A DNA stretch of 24,456 bases from Fischerella sp. (GCA_026419705.1 JANZYY010000012.1:1-24456), one strand, 5' to 3'; shown: positions 14,038 through 21,183, counted from the stretch's first letter. Made by a program: numbers and translations. The notes: generated from the sequence alone by a model not told the origin.

Positions 14038-14889
14038 TTACTTATTTTGTTTGTTTTTGTAATCAGCAATAGCAGCCTTTAAACTATCCTCTGCTAATAT
14101 AGAGCAATGAATTTTTACCGGCGGCAGCGCCAATTCATTGGCAATATCTGTATTTTTGATTTCTAATGCTTCCGAAATCGTTAACCCTTTAATCATTTCG
14201 GATACTAAACTACTACTAGCGATGGCACTACCACAATTGTGAGATCCTACTCTATTAGAGAAAAATACGTGAGCACCTTCTTCTAATTTTAAATCATATA
14301 CTACAACTTTTTTACCATCACGTTCGCAGCCCCTTAATTCATTATGATGAGTGATAGGTGATATACTAATAATTTTTATCACATTATCAGTTATTTCGTA
14401 CAACTCCTGACCCGGAACTAAATTCTGAGCTTCTGCTGGAGAATTATTTGAATTCCAAAATATATGCTCTTTAGTGCATATAATAGAGAAAATACCAGGT
14501 TTGATATTCTTCCTACTTGTTTCTTTTTGAAATGTGACTTTTAGTAAATCGTTGATCTCAACAGAATGTTTGATTATATCTTTAATTTTTTGCGGATGGA
14601 TTGTATTCCCATCCCATGCCAATACCTCGTCTCCTATTTTTAGCTCGCTGATTTTTTTACGCTTAGTGGGTGTATTTATTGGCATGTTACTGGTTAAACA
14701 CCCATATGTTTTCCATTTTGCATCAACAATAGTATCAGTATCGGGATCAATTTTGATCTGTAATTTCAAAACGTCTCCACAGGCAGGTGCACCGACAAGT
14801 CCGGTCCCAACAGTTGGATCATCTTTATCAAAACTGCCTACGTTTCTAGGATTTTCATAATGATCAATAACTTTCTTTGAATATGACAT
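14038..14889 (-). CDS. iscU: IscU Fe-S scaffold interrupted in frame by a mini-intein
   Basis: The 283-residue precursor starts MSYSKKVIDHYENPRNVGSF and has GAPACGDVLKLQIK with the first ligand Cys (C37). At residue 64, after WKTYG, the sequence leaves the IscU family for 155 residues and returns at C219 with CGSAIASSSLVSEMIKG, then ALPPVKIHCSILAED with the third ligand Cys (C262). Removing residues 64-218 gives a 128-residue IscU, the E. coli length, with C37, C64 and C107 (E. coli C37, C63, C106). The scaffold receives sulfur from IscS and builds 2Fe-2S clusters. AAGGA precedes ATG 14889, 8 nt after the small gene upstream. Without splicing the key ligand site is broken, so activity should depend on intein removal. 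Confidence 0.95.
   Translation of the reverse strand: MSYSKKVIDHYENPRNVGSFDKDDPTVGTGLVGAPACGDVLKLQIKIDPDTDTIVDAKWKTYGCLTSNMPINTPTKRKKISELKIGDEVLAWDGNTIHPQKIKDIIKHSVEINDLLKVTFQKETSRKNIKPGIFSIICTKEHIFWNSNNSPAEAQNLVPGQELYEITDNVIKIISISPITHHNELRGCERDGKKVVVYDLKLEEGAHVFFSNRVGSHNCGSAIASSSLVSEMIKGLTISEALEIKNTDIANELALPPVKIHCSILAEDSLKAAIADYKNKQNK
14236..14700 (-). other. Mini-intein (155 aa) in IscU, no homing endonuclease domain
   Basis: Residues 64-218 of the precursor. Block A is CLTSNMPINTPTKRKKISEL followed by KIGDEVLAWDG (nucleophile C64). Block B is IICTKEHIFW with the TxxH signature (T139, H142). Block F is VVYDLKLEEGAHVFFSN with its His at 207. Block G is SHN followed by Cys (H217, N218, +1 C219). 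All residues needed for standard class 1 splicing are present. Only about 50 residues separate blocks B and F, and no LAGLIDADG or HNH motif is seen. The +1 nucleophile is also the IscU ligand equivalent to E. coli Cys63. Confidence 0.93.
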
Positions 14890-14897
14890 ATTTTTCC

Positions 14898-15107
14898 TTA
14901 ATCAGTCCACGGACGGCCGGGAACCAATGGTCCAGGGTTATCTACTAGACTATTTCCGGAAAATTTCGTAGGTAAAAGATTAATATCTAACACATTTAAA
15001 TTTCGATACCCCGGACCCGGCGTTTGGCGCTTAGTCTGTGCCAATGCCAATTTGGCTTCTTGCTTTGCCTGTTTGGTAGGCAAGGTTGAAATTCCGTTAG
15101 CAGCCAT
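14898..15107 (-). CDS. Small conserved phage protein, unknown
   Basis: The 69-residue protein has a basic, Ala/Lys-rich helix (KQAKQEAKLALAQTKRQ) followed by a Pro/Gly-rich tail (TPGPGYRNLNVLDINLLPTK, NPGPLVPGRPWTD). The tail resembles short proteins of unknown role in marine T4-like phages. It starts 2 nt after the stop of the small membrane gene and ends 8 nt before iscU, so the three are likely cotranscribed. Confidence 0.6.
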   Translation of the reverse strand: MAANGISTLPTKQAKQEAKLALAQTKRQTPGPGYRNLNVLDINLLPTKFSGNSLVDNPGPLVPGRPWTD

Positions 15108-15109
15108 GA

Positions 15110-15223
15110 TTATTTTTTAAAAAACTCGATTACTTTTTCTTGCAGGGTTTTGGCCCACTGTGGCTGCGGAAAACTCCAACCAACAAATGCTCCCACTAAC
15201 AACCAAAATAAAACTTCTAACAT
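15110..15223 (-). CDS. 37-residue single-span membrane protein
   Basis: A short gene reading MLEVLFWLLVGAFVGWSFPQ then PQWAKTLQEKVIEFFKK. The first 18 residues form one membrane helix and the rest is an amphipathic basic tail. AAGGAG lies 8 nt upstream of ATG 15223, a strong ribosome binding site, and the stop is 2 nt from the next start. Small proteins of this layout (hydrophobic N-terminus, WPQPxWA) occur in T4-like marine phages. Function unknown. Confidence 0.7.
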   Translation of the reverse strand: MLEVLFWLLVGAFVGWSFPQPQWAKTLQEKVIEFFKK

Positions 15224-15256
15224 ATGAATTCTCCTTTAAGAATTTTACATATGTAT

Positions 15257-15841
15257 TTAACTGATTTTTTTGAGATTTTCAAGTATTATATTAACCGTAT
15301 TACGACTCACTACAACTTCGTAGTGGTTAAGTGGGAGATCAATTTGTTTAATATCTGGTCTGCGTTGACTTTCAATGGTTACTACTCCATCATTTGGCTG
15401 TCTTAACCATAAACAGTTTCCTCGAGTAGTAACCACATTTGTCCAATCCCAGCGAACTGGAATATTAGCTGCTTCAATTATTGGTTCACTTCTTGTACCA
15501 ACATCTTTAAGGTAAGCTACATGCGGCATAATTTTACTAACAACATCCGCTGCAATATTTCCTTTGTAAGGAGTGCTTAAGGTTACTGCACCCGATACTT
15601 GATCACTGAATTTTTCTGCTAAATGCAAACTGTAAATGCCTCCAAGACTGTGTGCAATAAAAAAGAAAGACCCAGTGTGCTTTTTTAGCACATCTATCAT
15701 TTTAGATAGATTATTTTTGAATGAATCAAAGCAAGAATAATCAATAATAACTTCTTCAAATCCTTGAACTTTATCTCTAATATATGTAAAACTTTCTGAT
15801 GTTGCGTTGGCGCCATGTATATATACCAACTTAACTGACAT
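15257..15841 (-). CDS. Alpha/beta hydrolase (lipase/esterase-like)
   Basis: The 194-residue protein has the fold's landmarks: VYIHGANATSESF (oxyanion loop), FFIAHSLGGIYSLHLAEKF with nucleophile S65, PNDGVVTIESQ with D151, and LNHYEVV with H173, a complete Ser-Asp-His triad. AVTLSTPYKG is typical of lipase-like members. It has no signal peptide, so it should act in the cytosol or the virion. An AGAGGA sequence precedes ATG 15841. The substrate is unknown; host lipid, ester or signal-molecule hydrolysis are options. Confidence 0.85.
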   Translation of the reverse strand: MSVKLVYIHGANATSESFTYIRDKVQGFEEVIIDYSCFDSFKNNLSKMIDVLKKHTGSFFFIAHSLGGIYSLHLAEKFSDQVSGAVTLSTPYKGNIAADVVSKIMPHVAYLKDVGTRSEPIIEAANIPVRWDWTNVVTTRGNCLWLRQPNDGVVTIESQRRPDIKQIDLPLNHYEVVVSRNTVNIILENLKKIS

Positions 15842-15845
15842 AGTT

Positions 15846-16193
15846 CTACATCCTCTTGCTCAAAGCTTGTTTTGCCATTTTGCCTACAGTATCTGTGGGT
15901 GCATTTATTTTTTCTAAATCAACACTAGAATCGCTATTGCCAGTAAGTATAACTTCGTCTTGGTTAAAACTTTTGATTAAATTTTTAATTGCTGGATTTT
16001 TTTTATTTGCATTTACTAAACTACCATAATTAAATGCACTATCACCAGCATTTTTTACCATATTAATTAATGTCAAAGTTTTTATTTTTTGACCCTGACC
16101 TATTTTTTCGGCACGGGATCTAAGATAAGAGAGGACAGTCATTAAAGCAGAATAATTACCTGTGTCCTCTCTAATTAAATCGTGTAAACGCAT
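15846..16193 (-). CDS. Conserved phage protein with capsid-targeting-like N-terminus
   Basis: The 115-residue protein begins MRLHDLIREDTGNYSALMTV. The first nine residues match the M(R/K)xxxxIxE style of T4 internal-protein leaders, with a possible gp21-type cleavage after IRE. The rest is mainly helical and basic (SYLRSRAEKIGQGQKIKTLT). The start shares one base with the stop upstream (TAATG). No family function is recognised. Confidence 0.6.
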   Translation of the reverse strand: MRLHDLIREDTGNYSALMTVLSYLRSRAEKIGQGQKIKTLTLINMVKNAGDSAFNYGSLVNANKKNPAIKNLIKSFNQDEVILTGNSDSSVDLEKINAPTDTVGKMAKQALSKRM

Positions 16194-16858
16194 TAACGTG
16201 CGCCCCTACCTAAGGTTTCTGTACCACCAGCAGCAGCATCTAAAGCACTAAAAGAGTCGCTGCTGTCCAAATCACTTTCGGGTCCGGGAACAGGATCCTC
16301 TGGGGCGGGCGAATTTAAAGCCATTGGTTGAGGCACAGATTCGCCCGCCAATGCTCTAGCTGCATTATCTAATGTTTCTCTAGCTTGCTGTAGTGTATCT
16401 AAGAGAGACTGCAATACGGGCGACACTGTTCCTTTATAAGTATCTGCTTGTTGGCTACCAATTTGATCCCTAGCAGCATCTAGTAAACCTGGAAGTTGCT
16501 CGTTTTGCATTTTGCCTACTTTTTCAATCATATCTTGCATGCTATCAACTAAATTTTTAGCAGCAAGTATAACTTCGGCCTGCCCAACTTCGTCCTCATT
16601 TAACTGACTGCGCTCATTTAACCATCTATTAAGTCCCTCGCGCACCATTAACATCTCCATATAACGTGGATTTTGATGTGCCGTCTGAAATGATGCGCTT
16701 TTACGTATTTTGTTAAGATTTTCTTCAATTAGACTACTTAACCTACGAGCCTTACTCAAAGTAAGTTTATTGTAATCAATAGTAAAACCGAATCGACTTT
16801 CGGTAATTTTATTAATCTTTTTTGATGTTGGTTTAAATGGTAAATCTTTTAAATGCAT
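16193..16858 (-). CDS. Conserved marine T4-like virion-type protein, unknown
   Basis: The 221-residue protein is helical. The part RYMEMLMVREGLNRWLNER followed by LNEDEVGQAEVILAAKNLVD resembles a family I know as hypothetical or structural proteins of marine T4-like phages. The C-terminal 50 residues are disordered and rich in Pro, Ser, Asp and Gly (PQPMALNSPAPEDPVPGPES). GGA 8 nt before ATG 16858 is a modest ribosome binding site. A scaffold or head role is possible but unproven. Confidence 0.65.
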   Translation of the reverse strand: MHLKDLPFKPTSKKINKITESRFGFTIDYNKLTLSKARRLSSLIEENLNKIRKSASFQTAHQNPRYMEMLMVREGLNRWLNERSQLNEDEVGQAEVILAAKNLVDSMQDMIEKVGKMQNEQLPGLLDAARDQIGSQQADTYKGTVSPVLQSLLDTLQQARETLDNAARALAGESVPQPMALNSPAPEDPVPGPESDLDSSDSFSALDAAAGGTETLGRGAR

Positions 16859-16873
16859 TTTTATATTCCAAAA

Positions 16874-17407
16874 TTAATTTTTCCACTGCGGGATTTTTAA
16901 ATATTTAGCACGATTGATATTTTTTATCAATCTACTTTTAATAGATTTTGCTTGTTCCACTGAATTTTTTTTACGCATCTCTAATATTTCTTGTTTAATA
17001 CTATCATTGCATTTTTCAATACTATTTTGATAGTGCTGTATTTCTATTAAAATTCTGCCTAGCCTTTCGTCGCAATTTAGAATTTCGTCTGCTAATTTTA
17101 TATTATTCAACTGCATTGTAAAACACCAAGCAATTGCTGAGTGTTTTGATGTAAACGCACGTATTAGCTCTTTTCCTAAGGAATATACGGACCAAAAATC
17201 ATTTTCGTATTTAATATAGTAATATCCAGTAAAGAATCCTTTTTTAATCGGTAGTAATACCGGAGTCTTTTTATGAACTGTTATATGTATGAGTTCAGAT
17301 TCTGCCCATCTATCAACATATTGCAGCGCTAAATCAACAGCGTTTGATAATTCTTCCGCTATTAAATTTCTATTTAGAGGTGATTTTTTTGTAGATAATC
17401 TTTCCAT
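16874..17407 (-). CDS. Hypothetical phage protein
   Basis: The 177-residue protein has a central beta-rich segment (VLLPIKKGFFTGYYYIKYEN, FWSVYSLGKELI) then a helix-rich basic C-terminal half (KSIKSRLIKNINRAKYLKIP). It overlaps the gene upstream by 38 bp in another frame. AAAGG lies about 10 nt before ATG 17407. No family is recognised. The shared operon with structural-type genes suggests a late function. Confidence 0.6.
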   Translation of the reverse strand: MERLSTKKSPLNRNLIAEELSNAVDLALQYVDRWAESELIHITVHKKTPVLLPIKKGFFTGYYYIKYENDFWSVYSLGKELIRAFTSKHSAIAWCFTMQLNNIKLADEILNCDERLGRILIEIQHYQNSIEKCNDSIKQEILEMRKKNSVEQAKSIKSRLIKNINRAKYLKIPQWKN

Positions 17408-17582
17408 CGATGTTTTGCCTTTGCAAAATGTCTTTAATAACTAATTGGTTCGCTATATATTGCTCTCGTTCTGATAGTAATGATTTGGATATTTCTAAGA
17501 TTTTAGAAAATTTTTTCAAAAATTCAAATTCCTCGTTAGATATAGGAATTTTTAATCCGTTTAAAATTTCTATCATTCTCAT
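17370..17582 (-). CDS. Small helical phage protein
   Basis: The 70-residue protein reads MRMIEILNGLKIPISNEEFE followed by helical FLKKFSKILEISKSLLSERE. A second in-frame ATG is at residue 3. There is no clear ribosome binding site, and the start is 4 nt after the preceding stop, so translational coupling is likely. The 3' end overlaps the next gene by 38 bp. Function unknown. Confidence 0.55.
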   Translation of the reverse strand: MRMIEILNGLKIPISNEEFEFLKKFSKILEISKSLLSEREQYIANQLVIKDILQRQNIDGKIIYKKITSK

Positions 17583-17586
17583 AAAA

Positions 17587-18033
17587 TTATTTACCGTTTT
17601 TTAGACTACTAAAAGTTATATTCTTTTGTGTGCTATGACAACGAAAAACCGGTATTTTAAAATTAACAGTTTCAGTTAAACCTGTAATTATAGGCACATT
17701 ATCAAAATCTAAAAATAGCGCTCCGGTGGGATTATAATTATTAGATCTAAAAATATCCGGTCTGTCGACACCAAAAGTAAAAGACCATACTTTTTGTATT
17801 CCAGAAAAATCGCTCCCAAAAAATAAGTTTTTTATATCCGATAATTCCGCTGTGGGAGTAGTTAAATCAAAAACTTGGCAGCGAAGTCCTAAAATTTGTA
17901 CAACAGTGTCCCAATTTCTTTGTTGATTACGTTTTATATCTTTATCCTGTGAATTTGTTGTGTGATAAACTTTTGTTTCTGTAATATCAACTAAAGTAAA
18001 AACTTGATAATAATAGAGATCGTCGAAATTCAT
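17587..18033 (-). CDS. Hypothetical late phage protein
   Basis: The 148-residue protein begins MNFDDLYYYQVFTLVDITET and is beta-rich, with VWSFTFGVDRPDIF, GALFLDFDNVPIITGL and VNFKIPVFRCHST. It resembles T4-like proteins of unknown role rather than an enzyme. There is no Shine-Dalgarno. A perfect TATAAATA lies 5 nt upstream of the ATG, so late transcripts may begin at the start codon itself. Confidence 0.6.
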   Translation of the reverse strand: MNFDDLYYYQVFTLVDITETKVYHTTNSQDKDIKRNQQRNWDTVVQILGLRCQVFDLTTPTAELSDIKNLFFGSDFSGIQKVWSFTFGVDRPDIFRSNNYNPTGALFLDFDNVPIITGLTETVNFKIPVFRCHSTQKNITFSSLKNGK

Positions 18034-18038
18034 AAAAA

Positions 18039-18046
18039 TATTTATA
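18039..18046 (-). promoter_or_regulatory. T4-type late promoter at the start of the 18033 gene
   Basis: A perfect TATAAATA reading leftward, only 5 nt from the ATG. T4 late transcription starts about 6 nt downstream of this box, which would make the message leaderless. Confidence 0.5.
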
Positions 18047-18052
18047 GAAAAT

Positions 18053-18083
18053 AAGAAAGGCGGACTTAATCCGCCTTTTCTAT
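18053..18083 (-). terminator. Intrinsic terminator after the 18381 gene
   Basis: AAGGCGGA and TCCGCCTT form an 8-bp GC-rich stem with a 5-nt loop, followed leftward by TCTTATTTT. It lies 17 nt after the stop of the 18100-18381 gene. On the plus strand a short T-tract also follows, so it may work in both directions. Confidence 0.75.
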
Positions 18084-18099
18084 CTAAACAAATTATTGA

Positions 18100-18381
18100 T
18101 TAGAATGTAAATGCTGTGATTGTTAAACCAGTTGCTGCTGCTAGACCTGCTGCATCTAAAGCGCAACCTGACATCATGACGCGGAATGTACCCGCGCCTG
18201 GAGCATCTTGTTGACCGATCATTTCTACTGTACCAAAACGTGATAGATTGTTAAACAATGTTAAACCAGCTGCATCGGGTGCAGCGGCACTGATGTCGCC
18301 TGTAACAACAAAAAACTTAACTTCACGGCCAAAAAACTGACCAGGTTGTACGTCACCATTAAAACGTTGTACGACTGCCAT
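18100..18381 (-). CDS. Probable abundant late virion protein
   Basis: The 93-residue protein begins MAVVQRFNGDVQPGQFFGRE and is rich in Ala, Gly, Phe and Thr, with few charged residues; it looks like a compact beta protein. It has its own late promoter, leader hairpin, ribosome binding site (TAGGAG) and terminator. Codons are richer in G+C than those of its neighbours. This monocistronic layout points to high expression, as for head or tail decoration proteins. N-terminal MAVVQRF...GxxxGREVKF resembles structural proteins of marine T4-like phages. Exact role unknown. Confidence 0.7.
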   Translation of the reverse strand: MAVVQRFNGDVQPGQFFGREVKFFVVTGDISAAAPDAAGLTLFNNLSRFGTVEMIGQQDAPGAGTFRVMMSGCALDAAGLAAATGLTITAFTF

Positions 18382-18403
18382 TTTATTTTCTCCTAATAAT
18401 TAC

Positions 18404-18430
18404 TGCGCTATGCGCATGTAAGTATTTATA
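18404..18430 (-). promoter_or_regulatory. T4-type late promoter plus leader hairpin for the 18381 gene
   Basis: TATAAATA (18430-18423) is a perfect late box, 41 nt before ATG 18381. The leader begins with TGCGC-ATA-GCGCA (18416-18404), a tight GC hairpin that would cap the 5' end of the message. Confidence 0.75.
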
Positions 18431-18433
18431 CTT

Positions 18434-19558
18434 TTACCTAGATTTTTCAAAGTTAGCAGCACTAAACCCTAATCTATCGACAAATTTAACTAGTCCTTGT
18501 TTAGTTTTAGCTACATAACCTTCGCCGCCGGGACGACCTCCAATATGCGCACGGACTGGACCTTGCTGTTGATCTAATTGTTGAACTATTAATTCCTTTA
18601 AATGCGTAATAGCAGTAAACATAATTAAAGTAGCATAGAATCCCGATTCGTTTTGTTTAACCCAAGACTTTATTCGTTCAGCCTTAGACGAAGCTGCTGT
18701 ATCTACCCATTGTAAAAATCCCTGCTCTAGTTTTTGTAAATTTCTTTCTCTCACACGTTGATTAATAAATTTCTTTAAGAGCAAGGGTAAATCAGTTATT
18801 TTAAGTTCTCGCAACTTAGCGTCATTTAAAAATTGATCTATAAACGCAGCGTTACTTTCTAAATAGTGTTTTGCTTGTTCTATTTTTGTTGTATCAATAT
18901 CTAATTTTGGCTTTTGCGTTAGTTCAGGGGTTAAAAATAAAACACCTTGGTCTTGCGCTAGCGGTGCAATACTGTCTACAGGTTGTGGAGAACTTGCTTG
19001 GTCTGGAAAAAATTGATGTACAACCATACCAGCACGACTTTTTGCAATTCTTTTCCCTAAATCGCTGTCAACATCAACTTCATAGGTTACAGTGTTTGGT
19101 GTAAAAACAAATGCTCCATTTTTGACAGGAGGAGTATTAAACCATAATAAATCGCCCCAAAAATATCCTCTAAAATTTCGCGGCACGCTGGCAGCAAACA
19201 AAGGCCAAATTTGCTTTAATTTTGCTGCAAACTCTTTGCGCATTTTGGGGTCGCCCCCGCGAGCCATCATCATAGCAGCTAATTCATCGCTGCTGGTTGG
19301 CTTACCGTTGTAGGTCTTTGCGCCCCAGCCACTTTTGTCAGTCATAATAAAACGACCTTGTTCGTCGCGTCCAAATATCAATGCAGGGCTTCCATCCCAT
19401 TTGATACTGAGGCTATCTGTGCTATGTGCTAAATCTGCAATACTTTCTAATGCATGTCTGGCGCCAGCACTGCCGTCAGTAAAAATTAGGTCTTCGGGAT
19501 GCTCTATTCGTGCTCCTTCAGTTAAAAAAGATTCAAGTATTATTTCTTTAATTTTCAT
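18434..19558 (-). CDS. Ligase-superfamily-like (KWDG) nucleotidyltransferase protein
   Basis: The 374-residue protein has SIKWDGSPALIFG with K53 in a KxDG motif, the lysine that accepts AMP in DNA/RNA ligases and capping enzymes. RGYFWGDLLW (131-139) fits a motif III-like strand. GGEGYVAKTKQG with E346 and LVKFVDR with K358 fit motifs IV and V. Length and C-terminal helix-rich insert differ from classic ligases, so it may be a diverged family (I believe it matches phage proteins listed as unknown). The N-terminus, MKIKEIILESFLTEGARIEH, holds two IxE/LxE sites like T4 capsid-targeting leaders. Its start overlaps the stop of the nucleotidyltransferase gene. Confidence 0.65.
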   Translation of the reverse strand: MKIKEIILESFLTEGARIEHPEDLIFTDGSAGARHALESIADLAHSTDSLSIKWDGSPALIFGRDEQGRFIMTDKSGWGAKTYNGKPTSSDELAAMMMARGGDPKMRKEFAAKLKQIWPLFAASVPRNFRGYFWGDLLWFNTPPVKNGAFVFTPNTVTYEVDVDSDLGKRIAKSRAGMVVHQFFPDQASSPQPVDSIAPLAQDQGVLFLTPELTQKPKLDIDTTKIEQAKHYLESNAAFIDQFLNDAKLRELKITDLPLLLKKFINQRVRERNLQKLEQGFLQWVDTAASSKAERIKSWVKQNESGFYATLIMFTAITHLKELIVQQLDQQQGPVRAHIGGRPGGEGYVAKTKQGLVKFVDRLGFSAANFEKSR

Positions 19559-20310
19559 TTTACTAAAATACTTTGCATTTTTTTAAACCAAACTGCTGTA
19601 CCTTCTTGTATGCTTTCAGGCAAAGGACGCCCCGCTGCTGCTAACTGTTCTTTAGCATCTGCTACGAGTTCATTATAGTTAGGTAAATGTTTGATTTTTG
19701 CCAATATACCTTCAACGGTGTGAGTATCTTTTGCTGTGCTACCTGGACCTAATAAGATTTCAGCAATTCTATCGGGGTCTTTGCTGATCAAATCCCCGGT
19801 GGTTCTGCTGGTAAGTCCCGCCTTGTAACTCCACTTCAACCCGTTGGCTTTAGCAATACTGGCCAATAGTATTTGCCTATCAACGCCTTTATAATTGCTT
19901 TCTGTACTGCCTCCGTGCATGGCGAACTTCATCCACTGCGGTTCGCCAAACATAAAATCTGTTTGTACAAATCCCAGTTTAGTGCGACCCCGTATAGGAG
20001 TCTTAAAGTGCACGCTGTCGCCGCTTTTACGAATCCATTCTTTTGGGTCTTCTCCGCTGGCTATTACCCATTGTGATAATATCTGTACTAGTTGATCTTT
20101 ACTAATAACGGAAGGATCAACTGCAATGTCTAAATCTCCGCTACTATCTTTGATACCAGTAGTACCAAGTTTATTACCAAGCAAATCTAAATTAGTTACT
20201 GACTCAAGCCACATAATTGTAGGGTCAACGTCGGCACGGTTAATACGCTGTGTGGCTGGTGTGCCGTCAGCATTTTTAAATACGTTACCGCCCTCATTTA
20301 TTTGAATCAT
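19555..20310 (-). CDS. Pol-beta-superfamily nucleotidyltransferase
   Basis: The 251-residue protein contains GTTGIKDSSGDLDIAVD (residues 49-65), a GS-type loop followed by D59xD61, and VQTDFMFG with D118, giving the three carboxylates of the fold. Such enzymes add nucleotides to RNA, proteins or small molecules. The C-terminal part has GLTSRTTGDLISKDPDRIAE. It overlaps the KWDG gene by 4 bp and the gene upstream by 17 bp, so the three are a tight operon. The target is unknown. The start MIQINEGGN also contains an IxE site. Confidence 0.75.
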   Translation of the reverse strand: MIQINEGGNVFKNADGTPATQRINRADVDPTIMWLESVTNLDLLGNKLGTTGIKDSSGDLDIAVDPSVISKDQLVQILSQWVIASGEDPKEWIRKSGDSVHFKTPIRGRTKLGFVQTDFMFGEPQWMKFAMHGGSTESNYKGVDRQILLASIAKANGLKWSYKAGLTSRTTGDLISKDPDRIAEILLGPGSTAKDTHTVEGILAKIKHLPNYNELVADAKEQLAAAGRPLPESIQEGTAVWFKKMQSILVK

Positions 20311-20944
20311 AATTTATTCTCAAAGGTGCTAAAATTTCTGCTTGCTTATTTAGAAACTTCTCGAGCATCGAATCGGAAGGAACAACTTTGTTGCTATCTA
20401 ATTCTTTCCAATTGGTATATTTTGTTGTGTCTAAACCGTATTCTTTACCTTTATAACTAAAAATTATAAATTCTGGTTCATTAGCCACAAGCACAACGCC
20501 AGGTGAAAATTGTCCTTTACTATTATTAACTGTACTACTGTTATTTTTTACTTGATCGTAATTTTTGTCCAATTTTAGTTCAGGTGCAATAAGTCTTTGC
20601 CAATTTTTGATATCTGCATCTTTAATGATATTTCTTACTGTTTCGACATCAGTCAACGGCAGAGACGATGGGATGGGTACACCTAAATCTACTAATTTGG
20701 CATTGAAAACTTGCTCTAAAAAATTCCTTAATAATTCCGGTACTTCAGCATCGCCGATTCTTGCTGGAGCGTTCTTTTCAACCCATTCGGTCCACTTTTT
20801 AAGTATTTTATCTGCACGTTGTTCATAACGAGCATTATTGGCTTTGGTCAACGAACGAATCTGTCTAATAGCACTGTTTGTTGCGCTAAATGGATTAATT
20901 CTATCCAACCATCCTGCTTCAATAATAAATTCTTTAGCTCTCAT
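20294..20944 (-). CDS. Phage protein with capsid-targeting-like leader
   Basis: The 216-residue protein starts MRAKEFIIEAGWLDRINPFS, close to T4 internal-protein leaders of the form MKTYQEFIAEA, with a likely protease site after FIIE. It is mainly helical up to about residue 130 (ARYEQRADKILKKWTEWVEK), then a beta-rich stretch (GVVLVANEPEFIIFSYKGKE). No enzyme motif is seen. It overlaps the upstream gene by ATGA and the nucleotidyltransferase gene by 17 bp. It may be a head-packaged partner of these enzymes. Confidence 0.65.
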   Translation of the reverse strand: MRAKEFIIEAGWLDRINPFSATNSAIRQIRSLTKANNARYEQRADKILKKWTEWVEKNAPARIGDAEVPELLRNFLEQVFNAKLVDLGVPIPSSLPLTDVETVRNIIKDADIKNWQRLIAPELKLDKNYDQVKNNSSTVNNSKGQFSPGVVLVANEPEFIIFSYKGKEYGLDTTKYTNWKELDSNKVVPSDSMLEKFLNKQAEILAPLRINYDSNK

Positions 20945-21183
20945 GTTTTTAATCTTTTTATACCACGAGAAAATTTTTCCGGATCTTGTCCTTTAATACT
21001 ATTAAGTAACCGTCTTTCTAACTCGGCCGCAGTTTCCTCGTCGTAATTTTCTTTAATATAATTAATTAGATTAATAGCACCTTGAATTATATGTGTTGCA
21101 CGACTTTCTAAAATATGCTCGCGATCGCGGCTTACAGCCATACTATCTAGCGCATCTAAAATACTTTTAGTACTTGGTCTCAA
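20941..21183 (-). CDS. Conserved small helical phage protein
   Basis: About 80 residues: MRPSTKSILDALDSMAVSRD, then helices INLINYIKENYDEETAAELE and RRLLNSIKGQDPEKFSRGIK. This matches a small protein widespread in T4-like marine phages (RPxTxSIxDAL... AELExRLLNSIxGxDxxKFxRGxK) of unknown role. The frame opens at TTG 21198, but TTG 21183 is chosen because GGAG lies 9 nt upstream. An ATG at 21189 is in another frame and stops after seven codons. Confidence 0.72.
   Translation of the reverse strand: MRPSTKSILDALDSMAVSRDREHILESRATHIIQGAINLINYIKENYDEETAAELERRLLNSIKGQDPEKFSRGIKRLKT

Noticed and set aside
17370..17407. A-rich stretch at the 38-bp overlap of two genes, as a frameshift site
   Set aside because: The run would favour a -1 slip, but the downstream gene is in the +1 frame and has its own ATG with AAAGG upstream.
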